Positions 33,105 through 44,619 of a stretch of DNA of 64,000 nt are shown here, piece after piece. This stretch comes from Arachis hypogaea (Eukaryota > Streptophyta > Magnoliopsida > Fabales > Fabaceae): positions 145,917,699-145,981,698 of the forward strand of contig NC_092050.1 of assembly GCF_003086295.3 (NCBI RefSeq), read 5' to 3'. The notes beneath the pieces are model-generated. The model had not been told where the DNA came from. It worked only from the letters and a program-made list of their open reading frames with translations, and did no database searches. The stretch's first letter is position 1. The number at the start of each line of letters is the position of its first letter. Both the position numbers and the translations under genes were made by a program.

Positions 33105-35204
33105 TTATAAATCCAAAACACAATATGCCAAATCAGCATACAACAAATATCTAGACATAGTTATAGTATGAGATACCTTAGTAAGGATGTCAAGATGGCT
33201 GCTGATATTCTTTTCTGTATCATCATCTACCGTCTCCTTTGGGATTCTACCAGGAAGATTAGGACAACTTTTGTTGTAGTGTCCTGTCACACCGCAGTTT
33301 GAGCACCTTCTCTGTTGCTTAAATTTTGAGTTTTTCTTGGGGGCTTCCTTACTCTTCACTACCAATAGGTCAACAACGTAGTCATCGTCTAAGTTACCAT
33401 TGCGTGGATTTTCACCTCGCTTTTGGAGTTTTGTAATTGTGTTGACAACAACATTTATTGCTTCGACAAAATCACTTGAGTTCTTACATGCAACATCCAT
33501 CAACCTAGAACACTCAGCACCCAACACACCCAAACGACACTTTAGTACCTTATCAGAATCACTTGGATCATCGACGTTTGACTTCATGAAGTCACTCTTG
33601 GCATTCTTCGTCCAACGCTTGCACACTAAGCGTTCTGGAATAACTTCAACATGTTGGTGCTTTAGGCAGGCGAATATGTGCATGCAGGGAATTCCGCTAT
33701 TTTCGAACCACAGACACTCGCAACGAAGCATCCCCCCAACTCTGTCAAACTCAACGACATGATCAATATCTGGCAATCCAAAACTGTTACACTTGAAGTA
33801 TAGTTTTCCACCATCCTGAATTACCAACTCTATATTCATTGCACAAGCACCCTCAATTTCCTTCCTGACCTCCCGGAACATGTTACGAGTGAAATTCTTT
33901 GCAGCAAAATCTTCAAGTGTCGGCAAAGAAGTCACAAGTACTGGATCGGTATATTTACTATTGAACTCTGCGACTCTTTCATTGTTCCTGTAATGGCTAA
34001 CCACGGTCTCCATGTTATTGATAAATTCAAGAAGGATATCTTTCTTTCTCACATATGCTTTTATTAGAGAGTTAATCCCTTCACACTGGGATGTTATCCT
34101 GATTCGCCCAAAAAATTGGTCCCTCAAATATGCAAGAGCCCGTAGATTCCTCAACTCATAGGTTTGGATGACCCAAGAGTTGCTTGATAAGTTATACCTG
34201 GCCACCATGTCTTCCCACATGACCTGAAACTCTTCAACACTCACATTGGCATAAATCAATTTCTTGAAGTCATTTAGAAATCCACTGTTCTTAACCTTCT
34301 CGCATGCATTCCTATGTAAGTGCCATGCACATAGTCGATGTGTTGCATAAGGAAAGACCTGTTTAATTGCTTTTCTCATTGAAAGATCTCCGTCGGTGAC
34401 AACTGCCGTAGGGTGTTTACTCCCCATTGCTTCCAAAAAAGTTTCCAAGAGCCACTTGTATGAACCAATATCCTCATTAACAAGAAGACCACAACCAAAT
34501 ACGACGGTCTGCCCATGATGATTGCTACCAGAAAATATCACAAGTGGTTTATTGTAGACATTTCTATTGTAAGTCGAATCAAATGTCAAGACATCCCCAA
34601 AGCACTTATAATCAATACGGCTAGTCCCATCAGCCCATAACAAATTTTCTAATCGATTCTCATTACTTAATGTGTACTTGCCAAAGAAATAAGAATCATA
34701 CCCAGCTTTACCTCTCAGGTAGCTTATTGCAGCATTTGCATCACCACCCTTCACCTTTTCCTTCCTATGTTGAGTAATGAGGTTGTACATATCTTTTTGG
34801 TTGAATGACAAGTTCGCATATCCACCTTTTTGAGCAGCCAAGTATCCCAAGATGTGACAGGTCCTGATGCCTATGTCGTGCAAATTCTTTGCCTGAGCTT
34901 TATCCGAGACACTGAATGTGCGATACTCAGGCATCATGCTAACGTCGAGTGGAGCAACTAATTCATGAGAGTGCTCTTCGTAGAACGAAACAACCTTCCA
35001 TTTCTGAATTTTTGTATCTAATATTGCACGAATTCTTGCCTGGCAACAACTTCGAGTTAGGGGTCGGTGGTCCCTGATTCTTTCGTCCTTTTCAACCTCT
35101 TCCTTTCTTGAGCCCACCCGATTGCAACCAATTTGGCGCATAATTACGGAACCATCGCTATCGCGTCTGACTTCATCCAACCTCACAGCGAAATCGTGTA
35201 TCAT
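33105..35204 (-). CDS. FAR1/FHY3-related MULE transposase, 699-codon frame
   Basis: A long open frame with the domain order of MULE transposases and the FAR1/FHY3 proteins derived from them. A partial FAR1 zinc-binding domain covers residues 25-85 (RKEE, SCCQARI, HSHELV). The MULE DDE core has D209 (LTFDSTY), D271 (VVTDGD) and E375 (SQCEGINS), so all three catalytic acids are present. A C-x2-H motif lies at 292-295 (CAWH). A SWIM finger spans C495, C497, C507 and H509. A CCHC knuckle spans C634, C637, H642 and C647. The ATG at 35204 is internal: the family frame continues upstream but carries stops, so a truncated protein is the most that could be made. Confidence 0.8.
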   Translation of the reverse strand: MIHDFAVRLDEVRRDSDGSVIMRQIGCNRVGSRKEEVEKDERIRDHRPLTRSCCQARIRAILDTKIQKWKVVSFYEEHSHELVAPLDVSMMPEYRTFSVSDKAQAKNLHDIGIRTCHILGYLAAQKGGYANLSFNQKDMYNLITQHRKEKVKGGDANAAISYLRGKAGYDSYFFGKYTLSNENRLENLLWADGTSRIDYKCFGDVLTFDSTYNRNVYNKPLVIFSGSNHHGQTVVFGCGLLVNEDIGSYKWLLETFLEAMGSKHPTAVVTDGDLSMRKAIKQVFPYATHRLCAWHLHRNACEKVKNSGFLNDFKKLIYANVSVEEFQVMWEDMVARYNLSSNSWVIQTYELRNLRALAYLRDQFFGRIRITSQCEGINSLIKAYVRKKDILLEFINNMETVVSHYRNNERVAEFNSKYTDPVLVTSLPTLEDFAAKNFTRNMFREVRKEIEGACAMNIELVIQDGGKLYFKCNSFGLPDIDHVVEFDRVGGMLRCECLWFENSGIPCMHIFACLKHQHVEVIPERLVCKRWTKNAKSDFMKSNVDDPSDSDKVLKCRLGVLGAECSRLMDVACKNSSDFVEAINVVVNTITKLQKRGENPRNGNLDDDYVVDLLVVKSKEAPKKNSKFKQQRRCSNCGVTGHYNKSCPNLPGRIPKETVDDDTEKNISSHLDILTKVSHTITMSRYLLYADLAYCVLDL

Positions 35205-35420
35205 TGCATAAGTCTTGTAGAATCAATAAACAGCTTCCTCATCTGTAAACTAAAGTTGCATGATATTTTCTCGTGACAGCTCTGCTATTCTCTTATCTTA
35301 AGGTCTATCTTCATCAGCCTCTGAATCGTCGTCTAAAAAGTCTAAATCGTCTCCTCTTAGGAACTCCTCATCGGAGTCTATTCCAAAAAAATCGCTATCC
35401 GACGGCTCCATCTCCCAAAA
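35205..35420 (-). pseudogene. Upstream N-terminal part of the FAR1 transposase, with stops
   Basis: The frame of the 699-codon ORF continues upstream to an ATG near 35411 (MEPSDSDFFGIDSDEEFLRG, an acidic N-terminus). It contains three stops, TAA, TAG and TGA, before DFAVRLDE. The last two fall in a stretch that otherwise reads like the FAR1 entry motif (FTDEEAVY, FYKTYAM). The original start codon is therefore cut off from the catalytic part. Confidence 0.65.
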
Positions 35421-35751
35421 ACGAACATACACCTACAATTTATAAAAAAACAAACACATCACCACACAATTAATATTTCACAGATATGTAGACTACAAAA
35501 ATTACCACTAATTCACATAAAATACAGCAATACCTTTAAAGAACTAAAAAATTTTAATACAATCCATCCAATTGTATTTATTTTTATGTCCCTCATTTGG
35601 TTGACTAGATTCTTTGTATCTTAAAGACCTAAGCAGAACAACATATATTTGGATTATTTTTTTTAAAAAAAATGAGCATCAATGATTTCATCACTTTAGA
35701 ATTTCATTTGTGATGGTCTGTACGAAGTAGAAATGACATTCTTACCAAAAT

Positions 35752-36050
35752 TGAGGTGGCTGCGGTGGTTGGAGTGGCTGCGGGCTGCGGGCGACGGGGC
35801 TGGGTCAATGGGTGTGTAGAGCTTGACTTGCTTTTTTCTTTCAATTTCAGAGAGGAATGGGGCTGAGGTGCATTGAGTTTCTGTAAAATGATAAAAAAAA
35901 AATATAACTTTACTTTTTTAATGCTTATAGAAATTATATATTCATCCCTCTTATAAAAATATTTAATTATAAAATTGTCCTACTTTAGTTAAGATATTAA
36001 CTCTTATTGGGTTAAATTAACTCAAATTAAAACTAAACATCCATAATAAT
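35752..36050 (-). repeat. Direct repeat of the FAR1 promoter/end region, inner copy
   Basis: It matches 41487-41785 over about 300 bp, from gtggctgcggtggttgg through gctgggtcaatggg and cctactttagttaagat to ctaaaactaaacatcc. Both copies sit upstream of minus-strand FAR1 sequence. Confidence 0.65.
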
Positions 36051-39000
36051 TAGCATTAAATCATATCCAGATTCAACAAGTATAGCATTTAGTTCGGTCA
36101 CTACAAGTAACTACATTATCCCATAATACATCACTAACCAATGATAAACTGTTATTTAGAATATCCAATAATTATGTGCATTTATTTCATCCAAGCCTAT
36201 ATAAATCAGACTTCAGTTCCCTCCTTTGTTCTTTCCTAGTATAAACAATTCGATCGAGTCCTCAATAAATCTATGTTCTACACCTTTCAAATAAGAGACA
36301 ATAGAGTATCAATTTAAGACGCATCCATGTCCCAGGTTTTTCTCACCTTTCTTTATCTTTAATAGCATTTCTTTTCTCAGTAAGAGCATAAGTAAAACTA
36401 CATTAAATACAATAAATCAGAGGAATAAAAAAGTCAAAATAATGTCATAGTCCGTACTCCATATAATATCCTCACTGCATGAATATAATAGGATGTCTAG
36501 TTAAAAATGTGTACTATAATATCTGTGCCCAAGATTCAGAAAAGAGTTCATATAGTTGCAATTTTCAAGATCTCATCCTCTAACATGCAAGATGATTATT
36601 AGGTATCCATAACATCAGCTAGTAACAAGAAGAGTATGGTATTCTTATGTCTAATACAGTTCAAACTCTTACCAAATCTTACTCTCTGCATTTCTGGAAA
36701 AAGTTTACTCTATATCAAGTAACGAATTCATATATACTGGATTAAACTGCAAAAATAAAAAAAACCACGTGCACAAGCACCATTCCTAAAGGACGTAATG
36801 TATACATTCTAACCTAATAAATGCATCCATGACCAATTATACGACTTAATCTCATGACCTTAAGGTCATACAAAGATAACTCAACCATTGCTCCAAGACT
36901 TCTCTTTTATCAAACTGCAAATAATTGAAGATAAATTTCAAACCAGCATAAAAGGGAGGATAGATATTTCAAAAATAAAATTCCAAAAAATGAGATACAT
37001 AGAATTTCACAATTATAACTATTTTATTCAGAATAAAGAATATGTAACTACTTTATTGAGACAGAGAATTACCTTGTAAAAGGAATCAACCGAATGTATC
37101 AGTGAAATAGGAGCAACAAGTATACCAAATCAACTACTTAGATACTGCAAAAACAATTTAAAAAAAAAGATAAAAATAGTTTAGTATGAACATTAGCAAA
37201 TGAAAACTTTAATTTTGAATAACAAAATGCAACAAAAGGCACAATTATCAAAAATTAAAATGTTCCCTTTATTTTAACTTCAACTATCAAAGAGAGGTTG
37301 AACTCAATTTAAATACAAAACTGTGACAGTGAGACGAACATTACATCTTAGGCATCACAAGAGAAAATCAATATCAATGGCACGCTATTATTATCTTTAC
37401 AGTATGCTTATTAGTCAAATAAAAAATACCGCATCTTAAGCATGTAACTGATATTTTGTTATTAATTAGTAGGACATGATAATATGATTTTTACTACTAA
37501 TAATAATAATAATTGTGAGTGGTTGTGGCACTGACTCGTATATATAGATGGCAAGGTTTTCTATGCAGCTTTCAAGAAGAGTTCCATTATATGGACTTGT
37601 CAAAATAATTTAAAACTGACTATCTCTATTTTTTTTATTCACAATTTAACCTTCTATATTTTTTTTATTCTATAAAGGAATTTAGCACCTAATTTTTCTT
37701 AATCTATTCCCACAAATCAAATCTGCAACACCGAATTCTACCTCACAGGTCACGGAAAATTCATCTGTTGGTATAAGAATAGTAAGAAAAACCATTTTTA
37801 CCCGTCTAAAATATGATATGTCTAGAGGAGGAAAAAGGAAAAAAAAAACATAATTTATAAAAATTGAAAGCTTTAAATTCCTAAAGATTAGATTTGCTTC
37901 AAATTTTCTCATAAGATTTTAATTGGGAACTGAGGAAGGTCCAAGTTAATGAAGTATGAAGCATTCTCTGTTTCAAATGAACTTGGAATCGCTAAATATA
38001 ATTTCATCTTTCAACAAGCCAAATATCAAATTGGGAAAATTCAATAACACTAACAAATTACTAAGCTCAATTATATGCTATCAAATTGTTACCTTTGCAT
38101 AGAAGTACAGCTGCAACTACGAACGCCAATAGCAGCAGCAGCAACACCAATGCGAATAGCAGGGGCACAACTGCGATTAACACCAGCAATCAACCAATAT
38201 GTGTGATCAATTTTAGGAGTTGTCTACAGACAAAGCAAGCACCAATAATTAATATTCGAAACTACTCATTATCTAACATAATTGTTATGTCTTTTGATAA
38301 GCTATAATTGAAAATTAGTTTAAAATTTTATCATATAAGACCTATATGGCTATATTAATTAGTATAGTCCATAAAATCACATAATATTATCATGTGTTAT
38401 TTTCATCTTATATGGATATGACAAAACGTAAGCATTGAAATGGAAGCCCATAAAGTTAATTTAAGCCACTAAATCAATTTTATAACTCTTATAAATTTCA
38501 ACTGCAATTGGCTATATATTGAATTTGCAGTGTATTAATGGTGAAGCTAAGTGACACAATCTGAAGCAAGAAGTTGCTGGAAGAAAATCCATATGTTAAA
38601 AGAGTTTTGGTAGTTTAGCATCATATTCATATAAATAGATTATGCCATTTGTGATTGAAACTGTTTTCTATTTCTCTTGAATGATGTTCAAGGATTTTCC
38701 AATGTCATTGTGTCTTAATTAAGTGATAGCAACAAAAAAATATAAGTTGACTACAATTAAAATGCTAGCAATTTTGGATCTCCTCATTTAGTCAATTAAT
38801 TAATCAAAATGAGAAAAGAGCAAAGTAGTATATTGGTGATGGTAGTGTGAGAAGTGAGAAGACAAGCGAGTTGGGTAAGAAAAGTAGTGAATATATTTTA
38901 TGTTTCCTATGGGAAGGAATAACCAACTCTGGTCCAAATTGTTCAGCCACAATAATTGATTCAGCAAGAACTGGCAACAGCTATGGCAAGATACCCAAAT

Positions 39001-41229
39001 TAAATTAACTAAACTATTTTATGCTTGTAATTAATTAATGTCTCTACTTGTATGCAGAAAGAGATTGAAAATTACAAAAATTGCTACATCAAAACTAATG
39101 AAATTAAAAATAAATTTGGAAACAAAATTTCATAGTATTGTGATACAAAATAACTAGACCAGAACATAGTAGGATTCAAACCAAACAAAGTTATTTTGAA
39201 ACAGGAAACCAAGTCGTGCATGAAACTAATCAATACTGCTATATACAATGCTTTCAAATGCTTTGATTTCAAATAGATTGAACAAACTAAATTATCAAGA
39301 CCCTCCAACCACTCTTGTCAACTTTAATTAGCCAAATACCAGTGAAATGGACACAAAGAAATAAGAAAATAAAAGCCATATATGTTTGAGTATATTCTAC
39401 TAAGTTTCTTTTAAAACTATGCCCAATTATTACAGCACTATTATCCATTACTAATCACATTATAAAAATTCCAATAGTATATATATACTTCATGTATTAA
39501 TTATAACCTGTTCTAGTATTATTAATAGTTATAGTATGAGTCAAGTTACGTCCTTATATGTTAATAAAGTTGCAAAGAAAAACTAGTGCCGTAATTTTAA
39601 AGTTGAGTGTTAAAATGGTTTAAATAATTGTAAAAGATTTAATATATCCATGGATCAGACCATGTCCTCAAGAATTTGGGCCAGGCAGCTGGTTCTCCTC
39701 AGTTTCCTCCCTTTCATTTGGATTATATGTATTATGCAACTTTTGAAGAAGTATACATTACCAGCAATATATTCTATAGCTATTTGTTTAAATTTGAAAC
39801 TAGCTAATAATTAATCAGCTATTCAAAGTGCACAGGTTTTATTTCTTCTAATCATTATTGTTGTACAAATGTAATCTTAAAAAAAAAATCAACCATATAG
39901 GTAGAGCTTACTTTTTCTTGTCCAATGTAGGGATGTCTACCCTTGTATATTTGGCAATGATAACCTGCAACATATAATGCATCAAAAGTCAGAAGGAAAA
40001 AAAACACAACTGAACTAAAAGATAAACCAGTAGTCATTACTAAGAAAAAGTCAGAAATTCATAAAACGGTAACCATAAGAAACAATTTTCAACCAATAGT
40101 GGTAACTGATTTTGTGTTAGTATCAATAATGTGAAAATAAAAGCCAAATGTGAAAAAGTGAAATGACAAAATTTGAAGAAATATTGTTAAGGAACTCGAT
40201 CTGGAAAATTGATTATGATGCTTGTAGATTCCTTTTTCCATTCCTTTTTCAACAATCAAAAGCCAAAAAAGAAATCAGTAATGCACTATGATAATAATAA
40301 TAATGATGTGCCCATACATGCAAATAGAAGACACAAAAATTGGAATATCAATTACCCACTGAAATGGAATTAAAAATTACAGAAACACAATTAAACTTAA
40401 ATTTAGAGCAAGAAATTCATGATATTGTCATACGAAGCACTAATCAGAAAGGGGATAAATAGTTTATAAACCCTAATTAGTTCATATACATACCTTTTTT
40501 ATGGAAGAACAGCTGCAACTAAGAACGCGAACATCAGCAGCAATGGAACACGAACATCAGTAGCAACACAAACACAAACACGAAGATAAGTCACAACATT
40601 AGAAATTTCAGAATCAGTAATCACAAGAATGAACAGCGCAAAACTCAGCCTAGAATACACAAATTTATTAAGTATCAAGTTGTTGAAACTTTGAAACTAT
40701 AAGCCAAGGCAAAAAACAATTACAAAACAAAGCAGAACTTTTAGCTCCTTTTTGAGTTCATGAGAATCATTAAGTATGTAACATGTTTGACAGTACTTGT
40801 GCATATTAAAATTCTCCACTCCTTTCTAGAGTCAATAGATCAAAAAATTATGAGAAAAAAAATTGGACATCATATCAAAGTGGAACTGAATTTATTTAAT
40901 TAAGAGTTTGTATTTACTTATAACTCCAAAACACATATCAAAAAAGGTAGAAGCCTCTTGTTCTACCTCTAGATTACTGTTTCTATTGCATTCAAATTGC
41001 TATAATTGAAGAAAATTATGAGTAAATGCAGTTGAACATTGAAGTAATGCCATGATAGTGACTTCAGCAAAATTTTACAAAGTGATTTGAAAATTGTATA
41101 GTCAAAGAAAGTTTGAAATGAAAATTTCTCAAATCCAAGGGACACACTGCCATATAAATGAAAAGGGAAATGTTCATTAAATACCAAGAAGGATCACTCT
41201 TTCAAAATGGAGAAAAGGAGAAGACCAAC
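36051..41229 (-). other. Intron-like leader region upstream of FAR1
   Basis: No protein-coding gene is supported. A segment at about 38090-38165 (agtacagctgcaact, cagcagcagcaacacc) recurs at about 40500-40570 (gaacagctgcaact, agcagcaatgg). This could be duplicated untranslated leader exons of the FAR1 gene. The remainder is AT-rich with scattered short frames. Confidence 0.4.
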
Positions 41230-41486
41230 CTGAAGCACGAACAGAGCGAACAGAGATGTCAGCGGTGAGGGAAGGTTCCGGCTAACGGATGAAGACAGAA
41301 CGAACAGAGATGTCAGGTGGCGAGGGAAGCACGAAGAAGTTCTTGACGGTGACCGTTACAGTGACGGTGACGGAGGCACGGTGAACACAGAGAGAGCGCT
41401 CTCGAACAGAGGAGAGGACTTCAAGCTCCTGCAACGGCGCTGATCTTCCACACGCGATGCCTGTACATGCGACGAAGCTGCGGGGT
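41230..41486 (-). promoter_or_regulatory. Putative first untranslated exon of the FAR1 transposon gene
   Basis: Read leftward from about 41530 the sequence is GC-rich and pyrimidine-rich without a long frame. It has an internal repeat (gacatctctgttcg twice) and ends CTTCAG followed by a gttggt donor-like site at 41230. This resembles a leader exon driven from the end region just to the right. Confidence 0.4.
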
Positions 41487-41800
41487 TGAGATGGCTGCGG
41501 TGGTTGGTGTGGCTGCTGGCTGCGGGCTGCGGGCGGCGGGGCTGGGTCAATGGGTGGGTACAGGTTGAGTTATTTTTCTTTCAATTTCAAAGAGGAATGT
41601 GGCAAAGGGGCATTGAACTTCTAAGAAATATAACTTTACTTTTTAATGTTTACAGAAATTATATTTTCACCCTTCTTACAAAAATATTTAATTACAAAGT
41701 TGTCCTACTTTAGTTAAGATATTAACTCTTGTTGAGTTAAATTAACTCAAACTAAAACTAAACATCCAATTAAAATATGCCATGTCACGGGGGGTAATTA
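41487..41800 (-). repeat. FAR1 element right-end region, outer copy
   Basis: Outer copy of the 300-bp repeat at 35752-36050. Its last part, reverse complemented (aattaccccccgtgacatgg, then ttttaattgg and atgttta), resembles the repeats at 28344 and 30654. It may be the right terminal inverted repeat of the element. Its outermost bases appear replaced by the CA microsatellite. Confidence 0.45.
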
Positions 41801-41801
41801 A

Positions 41802-41802
<1 letters not shown>

Positions 41803-41864
<62 letters not shown>
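41803..41864. repeat. CA/TA microsatellite
   Basis: About 26 CA units are followed by a short TA run, directly before the solo LTR. Confidence 0.9.
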
Positions 41865-41867
<3 letters not shown>

Positions 41868-41869
41868 GG

Positions 41870-42335
41870 TGATCCGTCACCTTATAACTCGGTCTTTTAT
41901 TGTGCATTATGAGTTATAACTCGACCTTAATTATCATTCATTCTGTAACCGACACCTTCATTACCGACTTAATGACCATTATTCTGATTTAATGATCAAC
42001 GGTCATACCATTAACTCTATTCATCAACTCTATGCCTATAAAAGGTACTAATCTCTATATACACTAGACATTCTAGAGACATTCTAGATATATTCTATAT
42101 TCATAGAATTATTATAATATACAACACATGATGACTTCTATTTCATGTTTTACATTCTATATTCATAGAATTATTCTTATACCTCTTAAACACTTACTGA
42201 CTTGAGCGTCGGAGTGTCTTTTGCAGGTACCCACCCCCTTGTTCTCTCCTTGCCGACGTATAACTCATCCCGACAAAAAGCTTGAAGACATTCGTCGACG
42301 GACGAGCTATACACCAGTCAATCTCAACAAAAACA
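41870..42335 (+). mobile_element. Solo LTR, 466 bp
   Basis: It begins TGATCCGTCACC and ends AACAAAAACA. A perfect 5-bp target duplication atagg flanks it at 41865-41869 and 42336-42340. A TATA box tataaaag is at 42037-42044. The U5 motif acttgagcgtcggagtgtc followed by ttttgcaggtaccc fits Ty3-gypsy elements. No internal region remains, consistent with LTR-LTR recombination. Confidence 0.8.
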
Positions 42336-42340
42336 ATAGG

Positions 42341-43483
42341 TATAGATATGTTATCATCTCCTTAAAATTAAATATATATAATTCTTCGATCTTTACCTGA
42401 ATTTTTATAAAAATAATCAAATACGTATCTAATTAAAAACTTCAAAAAGGGCCGAAAAACTAAAAAATTGTATTGACTCTTCTTTCTTTAAAACAAAAAA
42501 GATAAATTTTAATCTTTTTATATTTTGAAATATAGGTAGAAGTGCTACAAATTATATTTTATAGAAATATTTTATTAGTTAAATATGTTAATATTGAACT
42601 TTTAATTAATTATTTTTTAATTATTTATTTAGAATTAACAAAGATATTTTAGAGATTAATTTGTTTACAAAAGAATTTCTTTGATGCTAACTTGTTTAAT
42701 TATTGCTCTTTTAAAGATTAAATTATTAGTATATTAATTATTCACATATCATATAAAAATAGTTTAATGATTAAATTATATTGATTAAGTCACGTTTTGA
42801 ATTTTTTAGAAAAACACATTAAATAAAAAGGTCAGATTTCACATAACCAAAGTAAAAAAAATTTAGACTCCAAACAAACGGGCCGGGAGTGAATTTTTTC
42901 CAGTAAAAAAAAAATAGATGATGTTCAGTATTTAATTTTATTTTTTATTATTATTTTTTTTTGTCCCACTTGTAAAATTAAAAATAAAAAATTACACTGT
43001 ATCTTTTCAAATATTAAAAAAAAATTGAAGAGGATCAATTTCTCAAACAAACAAAAGAGGGATATAGCCTAGACTCTTTTTTTCATGCATAATGTTGCAA
43101 TTGTTAAGAAGCAGCCATCACACTATACCACATACTTATTTAAAGATTACACATGACAATAATTGCGATGTTTAGTTCAATGATTAAATCAAAAGTGGGC
43201 AAAAATAATTATTTCTAAACAATTAAAAAGTAAAATTTAATATAATAAACTATATCATTCTCGTTCAAAAAATAACCTATAAATTTATTCTCAGTTAAAA
43301 TGAATCTGCATAAATTTAAATTTGACTCAAAAAATTTATGAACTGACTCAAATATATAAAAATAATTTATAATTTTATATAAACAAATTATAACTTATAT
43401 ATATAAAATATCAACTACATATATAGTATTTATCTATTAATTATAATTTATTTTTTCTATCATAATTATATGTAAAAATTATA
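42341..43483. other. AT-rich intergenic DNA
   Basis: No supported feature between the solo LTR and the CACTA element. Confidence 0.45.
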
Positions 43484-43509
43484 TGTCACTACAATAAATA
43501 AGACTTTTC

Positions 43510-44090
43510 GCAACGGTCAAAAACCGTTGCCGTAGATTGAAAAACTGTTCCCAAAATTTTAGGCAACGCTTTGGCAACCATTTTTGACCTGTGGTATATG
43601 CGGCCATTACCAATGCTCAAAGGCAACGGTTTTTTATCTAAGGCAATGGTAACAGAAAAACCGTTGCCAGAGTTAGTGGCATAGACAACGGTTTTGACGG
43701 AAAATTTTAAACAACGGTTTTGATCCGTTACTTGATAAGCAACGGTTTAGAACCGTTCCTATTAATATGACAACGGTTTAATACCGTAACTGGATAGGCA
43801 ACGGTTTTAAACTGTTGTGGTTTTATTATTCACATAGCCAACGGTTTTAAACCGTTACCGTTGGTGCCAGGTTTCGGCAACGGTTTTAAAACCATTGCCA
43901 GTTTATAGTCATCTAGGACAACGGTTTTAAAGAGTTACCGTTTGATGTCATTTTTCGGCAACGGTTTTAATACCATTGCCATTTTATAGTCATCTAAGAC
44001 AACGGTTTTAAAGCGTTACCGTTGGAGTCGTGTTTTGGCAACAGTTTTAACACCATTGTCTTTTATAACTATTGACAACGATTTTTTTGT
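43510..44090. repeat. Subterminal repeats, left CACTA end
   Basis: Some ten to fifteen copies of a palindromic motif built on ggcaacggttttaaaccgtt, in both orientations, occur every 35-60 bp. In En/Spm such motifs are TNPA binding sites; that role is assumed here from position. Confidence 0.8.
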
Positions 44091-44619
44091 AATATATAAT
44101 TTTTTATTTACAATAGTTTTCTCGTGAATGAAATTAATTTCAATTTTTTTAATTATTTAGTGTCAATAAATAATCTAAACTATTTGAATCAAGTCACTAA
44201 AGAAAAATAATTGAACATTTCCCATCAAATTTAACTTATAAAAATTGTTGTAAGATCCACAATATTATCTAAGTTTGCAAAAAATATAATAATAAAAGAG
44301 AGTTGAAATAGCTAAGTAGCAAATAGTCATCATGTCCACAAGTTCATGACTTTTACTCTGTAACATTTGCTTTTAAAAATTTGACCTTAATCAAGTTCGA
44401 TTTCCCCTTCAACATAGTTTTTCTGTAAAAAAAAAATAAATCAAATATAAAACTACACATCTTTAATACTAATAATGTTAAATAAAAATATTTGAGAGAG
44501 AGAGGACAAGCATATATATCATAACATTCTTCTATTTAGATACACAAAACAATTGAATCAACATCATCATAATCAACCATTGTTTAAGATATGATAACAT
44601 ATAGAAACTTTAACAACAA

